Assembly: GCA_009777535.1 (NCBI GenBank) | Contig: WRLP01000011.1 | Span: 25,223 to 89,222, forward strand | DNA length: 64,000 nucleotides | Source of the DNA: Treponema sp. | GTDB lineage: Bacteria; Spirochaetota; Spirochaetia; Treponematales; Breznakiellaceae | Direction of reading: 5' to 3' | In this document: one piece after another, positions 45,685-53,613 of the stretch | How positions within the stretch are numbered: position 1 is the stretch's first letter | Layout: each line of letters begins with the position of its first letter | The notes under the pieces: generated by a model | Told to the model about the DNA's origin: nothing | Seen by the model: the letters and a program-made list of their open reading frames with translations, nothing else | Databases searched by the model: none | Translations under genes and position numbers: made by a program

Positions 45685-47514
45685 TCAACCTCCATCAGCT
45701 TCTATTGTCATGCGGCGCTGCCACTCGATTAAATCCCTTTCCAGCCGGTTGTCGGAGCCCTCCGCGTCGGCCATGATGCGAAAGACCGGCTCGGTAGCCG
45801 AACCGCGCATCCAAATCGCGGCAATGGCAGCGCCCTCGCCGCTCAGAAAACAGATTTTAAGCCCTCCGCTGCCGGCATCGGAAAAACGGCTTAAACCCCG
45901 CTTTTCTTCCAGACCGTTATACGCAATCGCTTCCCAGCTTTTTATGCGATAGCGCTCATTTAGATACTCTTTTCTTTCTTCCCATTCCCTCAGGAATATT
46001 TTCTGGTACTTTTCTTTCAGTATACCATGATCTTTCGTATTAATACGCAAAACCGCTTCTTCGGCATAGGCGCCTGTTGTAACAAAGGGCGGAAGGCTGG
46101 CGATAATATCCGCAAGGCAGAAATCTTCACTGTATATTCCGGCCTGGCCGCTGAGATCGCACCATATTTCAAAAAGGCCCTTTTTCCCGCCGCCGCCGCC
46201 GCGCACAAGAAGCAGTTTTGCCAGGGCCATAACGGTATTGATCGGATCCCGAACGGCGGCAGGGTGCGTTATATTGCCCCCTGCCGAGCCTTCGCCCAAA
46301 ACACGCACAATGTAACCGTCGTCCCGCAGTTTGCGCGCAAGAGCCACCACATTGGCCTCGCCGACTTCTGCGCGAAAAACGGATACGCCAAAAGCTGCGG
46401 CAATGCGGTCTACGCGCAAAGACGTGGGATCGTTTACCGCGATTGCTGCTTTTGAAAAAGCGGCGCCGTTGCTGTCATGGGAAAGCTCGCCTGTCCACAC
46501 AAGGTGGGCAAGCTCGGCAATACAGACAAGGGCAAATACCTCCTGGGCTTCCAGGCAGCGCGCCATTCCGGCGGTCCCGTCCCAAATAACCAGATTTCCG
46601 CGGTCTCCGTCGCAGTCGGGAACATAGCCAAGCGTGAATGACGCATCACGCCCGTGGGCTTCTTCCAGGAAAACACGGCAGGGCTCAAGGGATTCGCCTT
46701 CCGGAACAATCCGGTGAACAATTTCACCCGGCTTATCATTTATAGAAGCGAACTTTATCCCAAGCTCGTTAAAAAAATCACTGTCGATGGATACTGTCCG
46801 CGCGCTGCCGTTAAAATCGCAGACAATGCCCAATTGGCGCTTTACCAGCCCCTCTTTCAGTGCGGCGGCAATATCAGCATTGCCCCCCCATATCACCCGG
46901 GAACAAAAGTTATGATAGGCTGTGCGTCCCCGGGCCTTTGCGTCCGCCGCGCCGGAGTACACTTTCTCCAACAAAGCCGGATCGGCGGCAGATATAAGAG
47001 ATTCTATTTTACCGGCGCAGTCTTCCCTTTCCATAAAAGAACGGAAAGCACAAATCAGCTTCTCTGTTTCCTGCGCCGGCAGAACGCCGCCGTCGGTCAG
47101 GCCGAATTTAATTCCATTGTATCCGATCGGATTATGGCTTGCGGAGATATAAATAAACCCTGCTGCTCCAATGCCCCCCGTGGCCGCTGCAGTTTCCGGG
47201 CTGCGCGCCCATGCCATAATCTCCGGCGCGGCGATAAATCCGGCGTAATGTACCCGGCAGCCGCAGGCAAGCAAAACCGGAATCATCGCCCTTGCGATGG
47301 CATTACCGGTAGGGCGTGTATCGGAACCAATAAGGACTAATGCGCTTCTGTCAGACAAATTCCGTAAATATTCGGCAAAAACCAATGCCGCCGCCCCTGA
47401 TATTATCCTGTGAGCGGGGGAAATTTGATCAGCATTGTCATCTTCACGCCCTGTGGCGGCAAAAACACTTCGCCAGCCGGAAGCAGAAAGGATCATATTA
47501 TCAATCGAGGCCAT
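45685..47514 (-). CDS. Phosphoglucomutase/phosphomannomutase family protein
   Basis: Alpha-D-phosphohexomutase interconverting sugar 1- and 6-phosphates. 609 residues. Active-site phosphoserine loop YISASHNPIGYNGIKFG (about 130), metal loop PDCDGDRGN (about 308), sugar loop FRAEVGEANV (about 384; GEANV) and the C-terminal phosphate site RGSATEPVFRI (about 565). All four loops are present, so it should be active. A -10 box TATACT (47523-47528) is only 8 nt before the ATG. Exact substrate is not fixed by these motifs. Confidence 0.88.
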   Translation of the reverse strand: MASIDNMILSASGWRSVFAATGREDDNADQISPAHRIISGAAALVFAEYLRNLSDRSALVLIGSDTRPTGNAIARAMIPVLLACGCRVHYAGFIAAPEIMAWARSPETAAATGGIGAAGFIYISASHNPIGYNGIKFGLTDGGVLPAQETEKLICAFRSFMEREDCAGKIESLISAADPALLEKVYSGAADAKARGRTAYHNFCSRVIWGGNADIAAALKEGLVKRQLGIVCDFNGSARTVSIDSDFFNELGIKFASINDKPGEIVHRIVPEGESLEPCRVFLEEAHGRDASFTLGYVPDCDGDRGNLVIWDGTAGMARCLEAQEVFALVCIAELAHLVWTGELSHDSNGAAFSKAAIAVNDPTSLRVDRIAAAFGVSVFRAEVGEANVVALARKLRDDGYIVRVLGEGSAGGNITHPAAVRDPINTVMALAKLLLVRGGGGGKKGLFEIWCDLSGQAGIYSEDFCLADIIASLPPFVTTGAYAEEAVLRINTKDHGILKEKYQKIFLREWEERKEYLNERYRIKSWEAIAYNGLEEKRGLSRFSDAGSGGLKICFLSGEGAAIAAIWMRGSATEPVFRIMADAEGSDNRLERDLIEWQRRMTIEADGG

Positions 47515-47716
47515 GGGCGCTAAGTATATCCTGTTCCTGTCAAAGAAACTAGGGGATTTTAAGCGCGAATAAGCCTGGATTATGCTTTTTACGGCAAATT
47601 TATTCGTGTTGATCAGAAATATCTTCCATTTTCAATAATATCTGCAATTTTTTGGCTAAAAGGGTGTATTTCGTTCATTTTGTATCCCTTAATATTTATT
47701 CTGTGAAGGAGTTCTT

Positions 47717-49045
47717 ATGTCAAAATCGTCAAACCTCATACGGCGGAGAGAGGTGGATCCACTGCTTCTCAAAGCCCAAAAGATTGTAAAACATTACGAA
47801 AAAGCCGCTGACTGTGCCGTTTCCGTCCTTGGTCCTGAATATGTTTCAGCAGAAAAAACACAGGGGTACGCCGCTCAAAATATTTATTCCCTTTGCGGAA
47901 AGTGCTGCCGCAATTCGCATCCGGTAGCAGGTAATAAAAATTGTTATGAAATGCACCTGGACGCGATAAATGAAGCAAAGCGCCTTGGGGGGGCGTATGT
48001 TTATGTCTGTCAAGCGGGGTTTGCCTTCTGGACAAGTCCTTTATACTCAGGCGATCGTTTTGCCGGAGCGCTTCTGTCGGGCGGCGTACTTGGAGTTGCC
48101 AAACAACAGGCAGCCGATTATTTTTTCAGAAATTGCACAGACGGGGAAAAACGCCGCGCTGAAATCGAATATTTTTTGTCTGATATACCGGAAAAGAACA
48201 GCGGCGAAGTAAAAGCGCTTGCCCGTATGATGAACCTGTGCGCGGATCAAATATCCGAAAACAATAATTCTACAAAAACAATTTCTTCAGTCTTCGATGC
48301 CGCTGTATCACCGGAACAGAAAAAGCCTGAATATAAAACAATTACACTTAACACCGAAAACCAGGGCGCCGATAACAGCTCATGCCAAATGGACAAGGAA
48401 AGAATGCTCCTTGCAAGCCTCCGCCGCGGTGATAATACCGAGGCCCTGAAAATCCTGAAAAAACTGCTGAATATTCTTTATAAAACAACAGAAAACAATT
48501 TTTCCGGTTTTCGGCTTAAGGCGATGGAACTTGCGGTGTTGCTTTCACGGTCGGTCAGCAACCCGCAGGATATTGAAGATGACAGCGTTATGGAAATAAC
48601 CAACCGTTATCTGAAGAAAATAGAAAAAGCCAGCAGTCTTCACGAGATAAGCGAAATCTTCAATGCCATAATTGATCGTATTTCCGGTAAAATATTTTCT
48701 TTCCAGGGAGTGCGCCACTCCTCTGCCCTTCGTAAAGCCGAACGCTTTATTTGGGAAAATTACACCAGGAAAATAAGCCTTCAGGAAATATCAAATGCTT
48801 CGGGGCTGTCTGCGCCTTATTTCAGCACAATCTTTAAGGACGAAATGGGCGAAAACCTCTCCAATTACCTTAACAGGCTGCGTATTGAAAAGGCCGGCAA
48901 TATGCTGGCAACGACAAATATTCCAATCAGTAAAATTGCCGCAGCCTGCGGTTTTGAAGATCAGAGCTGGTTTTCCAAATTATTTAAGAACTACACCGGG
49001 CTCAGTCCCGGGAAATACCGGGAACGGGGAGGAGTACTTAATTGA
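47717..49045 (+). CDS. AraC-family regulator with PocR sensory domain (first of a pair)
   Basis: 442 residues. N-terminal PocR-type domain (about 12-180) with Cys/His-rich features CGKCCRNSH, CYEMH and YVYVCQAGFAFWTSPL. A middle helical region follows, then a C-terminal AraC double HTH (about 340-440): ISLQEISNASGLSAPYFSTIFKDEMGENL and IAAACGFEDQSWFSKLFKNYTG. Start ATG with GAAGGAG 6 nt upstream. PocR domains sense small molecules, for instance in propanediol metabolism; the ligand here is unknown. It is coupled to a paralogue that starts 4 nt before its stop. Confidence 0.88.
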   Translation: MSKSSNLIRRREVDPLLLKAQKIVKHYEKAADCAVSVLGPEYVSAEKTQGYAAQNIYSLCGKCCRNSHPVAGNKNCYEMHLDAINEAKRLGGAYVYVCQAGFAFWTSPLYSGDRFAGALLSGGVLGVAKQQAADYFFRNCTDGEKRRAEIEYFLSDIPEKNSGEVKALARMMNLCADQISENNNSTKTISSVFDAAVSPEQKKPEYKTITLNTENQGADNSSCQMDKERMLLASLRRGDNTEALKILKKLLNILYKTTENNFSGFRLKAMELAVLLSRSVSNPQDIEDDSVMEITNRYLKKIEKASSLHEISEIFNAIIDRISGKIFSFQGVRHSSALRKAERFIWENYTRKISLQEISNASGLSAPYFSTIFKDEMGENLSNYLNRLRIEKAGNMLATTNIPISKIAAACGFEDQSWFSKLFKNYTGLSPGKYRERGGVLN

Positions 49046-50523
49046 TAAATTATCATAAAGAGGAAAGAAGGAGGCCCGCGGCAAAAAAGAGAAAGAGGAT
49101 TTTTATTAACGAAAATAAAAAAAATGCCGGCAGGGCATCCAAAAACAACAATGATGCATTGATGGACAAGGCATTTGACATGGTGTCGGTTTACAGCCAG
49201 GCAACAGGATGCGGTGTTTGCGTTTATGATAATATGCATCAGCCCCATATTCCGGCAAACCAGGAAAATGAAATCGAAAAAAAAATCTGCCCCTGTTGTA
49301 TAAAGAACAATTCCGTTTCTGGAGAACATCAAAAGACCTTCCCCTGCCATGAAATGCATGTAGATGCGATTAAGGAAGCAAACAAGAAGGGCGGTTTCCA
49401 CATTTATAATTGCAGCCTGGGCCTGCTTTTTTGGACAAGCCCAATATACACAGAAGGTAATTTCTCCGGCGCCTTGCGCGGCTCCGGATTGTTGAACAGA
49501 ACAATTAATAATACCGACACCGGCAAAACTGTCGGGCAATTATTAACCGAAGAATATTTAATGTCCATGTGCGGCAATGATACAAATCCGGAAGAATTAA
49601 AAAAACGCCTTGATGCCATTCCCGATGCAGACGAAGAGAAAATTCAGTCTCTGGCTGAAATGCTTCAGTTGTGTGCAGATACACTTTCTTCGGGAACCGA
49701 GGATTACCATGAAATACTCAGGCGCAGAACAGAACAACAGGAAGTTATTTCGCAGCTTATAGAAAAATTGAAAGAGCAATACCCAAAAGGCAGCACAATG
49801 CCGGGTTATCCGCTGGATAAGGAAAAGATGTTAATCGCCGCTTTGCGCCGGGGTGATACTGCTGCAGCAAAACAATTATTAAACCAGATTTTAGCAGTAC
49901 TTATTTTTTCCAATCCCGGGAATATTAAATACGTCCAACTTAGGGCAACAGAACTTGTGGTACTTCTTTCCAGAGTTGAAATTAATCCCGGCAAGAGCGG
50001 AAACATTGCAATGGAAACCAACAACCGCAGCCTGAAACGCGTGCAGGAATCCAGAACCGTTGAGGAGCTTACCGATATTCTGCATGCAATTGTTGAAAGG
50101 ATATCGTATGTTACTTCTTCTTTTCACGGAATCCCGCATGCCGTTGCCTTAAGAAAAGCAGAAAATTTTATACTGGAAAATTTTACCAGGAAAATATCTC
50201 TTAAGGAAATCGCCGATGTTGCCGGCCTTTCCGCTCCCTACTTCAGTACAATTTTTAAGGAAGAGATGGGTGAAAATCTTTCAAAATACCTAAACCGCCT
50301 GCGAGTGGAAAAAGCGAGCCGAATGCTGCTGGAAACCAATTTGCCCCTGAGTGAAATAGCCAGTACCTGCTGCTTTGAAGATCAGAGCTGGTTCTCCAAA
50401 ATATTCAAGGCTTTTACCGGAATAAGCCCGGGGAAATACCGTAATCAGGGAGGGGGCATGTTACGGGACGTTTCGGAAAGCAGTCTGTCCGAGGATTTTC
50501 TAAAAACGATCAAAGAAAATTGA
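49042..50523 (+). CDS. AraC-family regulator with PocR sensory domain (second of a pair)
   Basis: 493 residues, paralogous to the preceding gene over its full length (CPCCIKNNS, CHEMHVDAIKEANKKGG, YNCSLGLLFWTSPIY, then the AraC part ISLKEIADVAGLSAPYFSTIF and EIASTCCFEDQSWFSKIFKAF). It adds a Lys/Arg-rich N terminus of about 40 residues and a short C-terminal tail. The TTG start at 49042 is supported by GGGGAGGAG 7 nt upstream and by the TTGA overlap with the previous stop. The two may form a heterodimer or respond to related ligands. A thiamine-pyrimidine operon lies downstream but has its own riboswitch. Confidence 0.87.
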   Translation: MINYHKEERRRPAAKKRKRIFINENKKNAGRASKNNNDALMDKAFDMVSVYSQATGCGVCVYDNMHQPHIPANQENEIEKKICPCCIKNNSVSGEHQKTFPCHEMHVDAIKEANKKGGFHIYNCSLGLLFWTSPIYTEGNFSGALRGSGLLNRTINNTDTGKTVGQLLTEEYLMSMCGNDTNPEELKKRLDAIPDADEEKIQSLAEMLQLCADTLSSGTEDYHEILRRRTEQQEVISQLIEKLKEQYPKGSTMPGYPLDKEKMLIAALRRGDTAAAKQLLNQILAVLIFSNPGNIKYVQLRATELVVLLSRVEINPGKSGNIAMETNNRSLKRVQESRTVEELTDILHAIVERISYVTSSFHGIPHAVALRKAENFILENFTRKISLKEIADVAGLSAPYFSTIFKEEMGENLSKYLNRLRVEKASRMLLETNLPLSEIASTCCFEDQSWFSKIFKAFTGISPGKYRNQGGGMLRDVSESSLSEDFLKTIKEN

Positions 50524-50546
50524 ATTGCAGCAGGCGTAAAAACTCC

Positions 50547-50575
50547 TTGACAGATTCCGAAGAAAATAATACTGT
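50547..50575 (+). promoter_or_regulatory. Promoter of the thi operon
   Basis: TTGACA (50547-50552), a 17-bp spacer and TACTGT (50570-50575). It lies just after the stop of the AraC gene. Transcription would start near 50582 and run through a hairpin-rich segment before the TPP riboswitch. Confidence 0.6.
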
Positions 50576-50819
50576 TTTATTGTTGGCGCGCGCCGGGCTT
50601 GCTAAAGCAAGCCCGCATTGTCGGCATACAGGGGCTTTACTGAGCGCTACGTTGTGCCGCATTATAGATCTACACCGCTTGACGCGGTGCACTTATTTAA
50701 CGGCGCACTGTCGGCCACCTAAAGGAGGCCTTGCTTTTGTTCGTCGTAGCGGCATTTTTTGGTGCTACAACGTGCGGATTTATTCATACACACGGCTGCG
50801 CCGTGCGTTTTATTGTTGG
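50574..50819. repeat. Hairpin-rich segment flanked by 13-bp direct repeats
   Basis: A perfect 13-bp direct repeat gttttattgttgg flanks the segment (50574-50586 and 50807-50819, 233-bp period). The inner 220 bp contain a perfect 8-bp hairpin gggcttgc-taaa-gcaagccc (50597-50616), caccgc-ttgac-gcggtg (about 50672-50688), a ggcc ... ggcc hairpin (about 50714-50731) and cacggc-tgc-gccgtg (50791-50805). No open frame is convincing. The direct repeats look like a target-site duplication around a small non-coding element. Removing one unit would place the riboswitch directly after the -10 box. Confidence 0.65.
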
Positions 50820-50912
50820 GGAGCTATAAAGGCTGAGATCGGGCTTTTGCCTGGAACCCTTGGTGTGTTAAAACACCGAACCTGATCCGGATAATGCCGG
50901 CGGAGGGAAAAG
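50817..50912 (+). ncRNA. TPP (thiamine pyrophosphate) riboswitch, THI element
   Basis: Metabolite-binding leader that represses the thi transport operon when thiamine pyrophosphate is plentiful. Hallmarks in order: ggctgagat (50831-50839), the ACCC core of ggaacccttgg (about 50853-50863), a variable P3 hairpin ggtgtg/aacacc, then gaacctgatccggataatgc (50878-50897) and the closing cggagggaaa. The expression platform between 50912 and the TTG at 50961 contains gcaggcttcctgtggaggc, where the Shine-Dalgarno tggagg could be sequestered, which favours control of translation. Confidence 0.93.
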
Positions 50913-50960
50913 TTTAACATTGATTAAACGCCTTCGCAGGCTTCCTGTGGAGGCATTTTT

Positions 50961-51719
50961 TTGGGCATATTAAAAAAACGGGCTGTCGAAGTACCGGCAA
51001 TTATTCCCGCCGCCGCTCTTATTCTCTTTTGGCAGCTTTTAAGCATGAGCGGAATTGTCCCGCCCTACATGCTGCCAAGCCCGCTAAGGGTAATATCGGT
51101 CTTTGCAGCCGACTTTCCCCTGCTCATGGGCCACCTGCGGCGCACATTGACCGAAGCCATGGCCGGCCTGGCCCTTGCTATAGCGGCGGCATATATTCTT
51201 GCGGTTTTAATGGACTGGAACCGGTTAATCAAGCAGTCAATATCGCCGCTTTTGCTTCTAACCCAGACGATGCCGGTAATCGCCCTTGCGCCGCTTCTCA
51301 TTTTATGGCTGGGCTACGGTTATGCGCCAAAGATAACCCTTGTTTTTCTTACCTGTTTTTTCCCCATGACAATAGCCCTGTTAGGCGCTTTTTCCCAGGC
51401 TGATGCCGACGCCTTGCGGCTGCTTCAATCCATGGGAGCGAAGAAATGGCAGCTTTACAGATACATCAAAATTCCGCAGGCCCTGCCGGCGTTTTTTTCC
51501 GGCCTTAGAATCGCGGCCTCCTACTCGATAATCGGAGCTGTAATAGCCGAATGGCTGGGCGGCGACGCCGGCCTTGGCGTGTATATGATCCGCGTAAGGC
51601 GATCCTATTCGTTTGACAAAATGTTCGCGGTAATATTGCTTACATCAGCGTTAAGCATATTATTAATAAAACTGATAACCATAATTGAAGATAAATCAAC
51701 CCCATGGAGGAATAATTAA
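50961..51719 (+). CDS. thiX: ABC transporter permease for a thiamine pyrimidine precursor
   Basis: Membrane subunit of a ThiXYZ-type importer. 252 residues, about six helices, with the EAA-type cytoplasmic loop (MGAKKWQLYRYIKIPQALPAFFSGLRI, here MGAKKWQLYRYIKIPQALP, about 154-172). SsuC/TauC-like fold. Start TTG at 50961 with TGGAGG 7 nt upstream. The TPP riboswitch upstream and the NMT1-like binding protein downstream indicate a thiamine-related substrate, such as hydroxymethylpyrimidine or formylaminopyrimidine; the exact ligand is inferred. Confidence 0.85.
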   Translation: MGILKKRAVEVPAIIPAAALILFWQLLSMSGIVPPYMLPSPLRVISVFAADFPLLMGHLRRTLTEAMAGLALAIAAAYILAVLMDWNRLIKQSISPLLLLTQTMPVIALAPLLILWLGYGYAPKITLVFLTCFFPMTIALLGAFSQADADALRLLQSMGAKKWQLYRYIKIPQALPAFFSGLRIAASYSIIGAVIAEWLGGDAGLGVYMIRVRRSYSFDKMFAVILLTSALSILLIKLITIIEDKSTPWRNN

Positions 51720-51797
51720 CCACGAACCACACAAAAAACACGAACTACAAGTTTGATTTTATCTTATTGTTCGTGATGGTTCGTGTTGGTTAGTGGT
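51717..51797. repeat. Imperfect inverted repeat between thiX and thiY
   Basis: Arms at about 51718-51746 (with aaccacgaaccacac and aacacgaac) and 51769-51797 (with gttcgtgatggttcgtg and ttagtggt) pair over most of their length across a 23-nt AT-rich loop. It fills the 99-bp gap in an otherwise tightly packed operon and could form an mRNA hairpin affecting expression of the two downstream genes. Confidence 0.65.
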
Positions 51798-51818
51798 AAA
51801 AAAAATAAGGAGTGAAAA

Positions 51819-52835
51819 ATGAAAAATGAGAAAAGAGTAACAGGTAAGAAGCAAATTACCAATCGAATGTTTTACGCTTTGTTATTTGCTATTTGCTATT
51901 TGCTATTTGCAGCCGGAGGCTGCAATCAAAAGAGCGGCACGGACACTATCCGGGTGCTGCTTGACTGGACGCCGAACACCAACCATACCGGCCTGTATGC
52001 AGCGCTGGAAATGGGCTGGTTTGCCGAAGAAGGCCTTAAAATCGAGATAACCCAGCCGCCGGAGGATGAGGCCCTTGCGCTGCTGGCTGCGGGACGCGCC
52101 GAGTTCGCGTTCAGTTTTCAGGAATCAATGGGGCCGGCCATCACCGGGCGTGACGCGCTTCCAGTTCAGGCGGTGGCGGCTGTTATCAGCCACAACACAT
52201 CGGGGGTAATGTCGCTGGCAGGGAGTAATATCCGCCGTCCCGCCGATCTGCAGGGGAAGCGCTTTGCATCATGGGAAACGCCCCTTGTTACGGCGGTGAT
52301 ACGCGACATTGTGGAAAATGACGGCGGCGATTTTCGCCTTGTCACAATGATTCCCAACTTTGCAACCGATGCCTTTTCTGCCCTGCAGACCGACGTAGAC
52401 GCGATTTGGATTTACTATGCATGGGACGGCATTGCCGCCGAGGTTAACGGCGTTGATATTAACTATCTTGATTTGGGAAGCATCGACATCAAGTTTGATT
52501 TTTACACGCCCGTCCTTGTTTCGGGCATTGCATGGGCTGCGGAAAATCCGGAAAAAACAAGAAAGTTTCTGCGGGCGGCAAGCCGCGGCTACAGCTTCGC
52601 GATGGAAAACCCGGCCGAAGCCGCCGCAATTCTTTTGAAGTACGCGCCGGAGCTGGACGCCGCCCTTGTTATGCGAAGCCAGGAGTATCTTAAAACACGG
52701 TACCAGGGCGATGCGCAGCGCTGGGGCGAAATCGATCCGGAGCGCTGGGGCGGTTTTTACAAATGGATGTTCGAGCAGGACTTACTGGAGAGAGACATCG
52801 GCTCCGGCGGCTTTACCAATGAGTACCTGCCTTAA
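51819..52835 (+). CDS. thiY: Thiamine-precursor ABC transporter substrate-binding lipoprotein (NMT1/THI5-like)
   Basis: Extracytoplasmic binding protein. 338 residues: lipoprotein signal with LLFAAGGC (Cys about 34), then the NMT1/THI5-like fold beginning IRVLLDWTPNTNHTGLYAALEMGWF, with EFAFSFQESMGP, GKRFASWETP and AIWIYYAWDGIAAEVNG. The catalytic CCCFC motif of yeast THI5 synthases is absent, so it is a transporter component. The h-region of the signal peptide is encoded by tandem heptamers (51881-51908). Overlaps the ATPase gene by 17 nt. Confidence 0.9.
   Translation: MKNEKRVTGKKQITNRMFYALLFAICYLLFAAGGCNQKSGTDTIRVLLDWTPNTNHTGLYAALEMGWFAEEGLKIEITQPPEDEALALLAAGRAEFAFSFQESMGPAITGRDALPVQAVAAVISHNTSGVMSLAGSNIRRPADLQGKRFASWETPLVTAVIRDIVENDGGDFRLVTMIPNFATDAFSALQTDVDAIWIYYAWDGIAAEVNGVDINYLDLGSIDIKFDFYTPVLVSGIAWAAENPEKTRKFLRAASRGYSFAMENPAEAAAILLKYAPELDAALVMRSQEYLKTRYQGDAQRWGEIDPERWGGFYKWMFEQDLLERDIGSGGFTNEYLP
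51881..51908 (+). repeat. Tandem heptamer (GCTATTT) in the thiY signal-peptide codons
   Basis: Four heptamers, gttattt and three gctattt, followed by gc. Seven-base units translate with a seven-residue period, giving LLFAICYLLFA, the hydrophobic core of the lipoprotein signal. The reverse-complement unit aaatagc recurs at the right end of the window (63850-63865). Confidence 0.75.
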
Positions 52836-53580
52836 TCAGCATCCGCTTTTTTATTGCCGGGAGGTTACAAAAAACTACGAAGGCATTCCGGTAGTAGAAG
52901 ATATCAGCCTGGAACTTTATGAAGGGGGCTTCATATCGCTTCTGGGGCCCTCCGGCGTGGGCAAAACCACCCTTTTTAACGCCCTCGCCGGCGTGGAAAA
53001 ACCGGATAACGGAAAAGTCTTCCTGCACAACGAAGACATAACAGGGCTTTCTGGCAGGGTTAGTTACATGTTACAAAAAGATCTTCTGCTTGAATACCGC
53101 ACAGTACTCGACAATGTGATCCTGCCCCTGCTGATCCGGGGGCATAAAAAAAAGGAGGCCCGCGAAAAAGCGGCCGCCTTTTTCCCGCAGTTCGGCCTTG
53201 CCGGCTATGAAAAAAAATACCCCCGCCAGCTTTCAGGCGGAATGCGCCAGCGCGCCGCCCTGCTTAGAACCTGCATGCTGGACAATCCTGTAATCCTGCT
53301 GGACGAGCCCTTTTCGGCGCTGGACGCCATAACACGGCGGCGCATGCAGGACTGGTACGGCGAAATTGCGGAAAGCATGAAACTATCCACCATATTTATA
53401 ACTCACGATGTTGAAGAAGCCCTGCTCCTGTCCGATACGGTGTGTATCCTTGGCGGCAAGCCCGGAAAAATAACACACAGAATTGCAGTTGAACCAGGGC
53501 GTCCCAGGGATCGCGGCTTTCATGTTTCAACGGAATTTACCGGGCAGAAACGTGTTATACTGGAAGCGATCGGATTATAA
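52819..53580 (+). CDS. thiZ: Thiamine-precursor ABC transporter ATP-binding protein
   Basis: Energises the ThiXYZ-type importer. 253 residues: Walker A GPSGVGKTT (about 42), Q-loop MLQKDLLLEYRTV, signature LSGGMRQR (about 137) and Walker B VILLDEPFSALD (about 157), H-loop IFITHDVEEA. The ATG at 52819 lies inside the end of thiY; an open frame extends further upstream but is thiY sequence in another frame. Confidence 0.9.
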   Translation: MSTCLNQHPLFYCREVTKNYEGIPVVEDISLELYEGGFISLLGPSGVGKTTLFNALAGVEKPDNGKVFLHNEDITGLSGRVSYMLQKDLLLEYRTVLDNVILPLLIRGHKKKEAREKAAAFFPQFGLAGYEKKYPRQLSGGMRQRAALLRTCMLDNPVILLDEPFSALDAITRRRMQDWYGEIAESMKLSTIFITHDVEEALLLSDTVCILGGKPGKITHRIAVEPGRPRDRGFHVSTEFTGQKRVILEAIGL

Positions 53581-53613
53581 TGACAAACAAAAACCAGTAC
53601 TTTAGGAGATGGC

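Noticed and set aside
50587..50806. Integron attC site or CRISPR-like array in the thi leader
   Set aside because: No attC core sites, no regular direct repeats with spacers and no integrase or cas gene.
50520..50885. Rightward open frame of 121 codons in the thi leader
   Set aside because: It reads through the hairpin-rich segment and the TPP aptamer, which are RNA features; composition is not protein-like.
51819..52835. THI5-type pyrimidine synthase
   Set aside because: The CCCFC motif is missing, and the protein has a lipoprotein signal and ABC-transporter neighbours.
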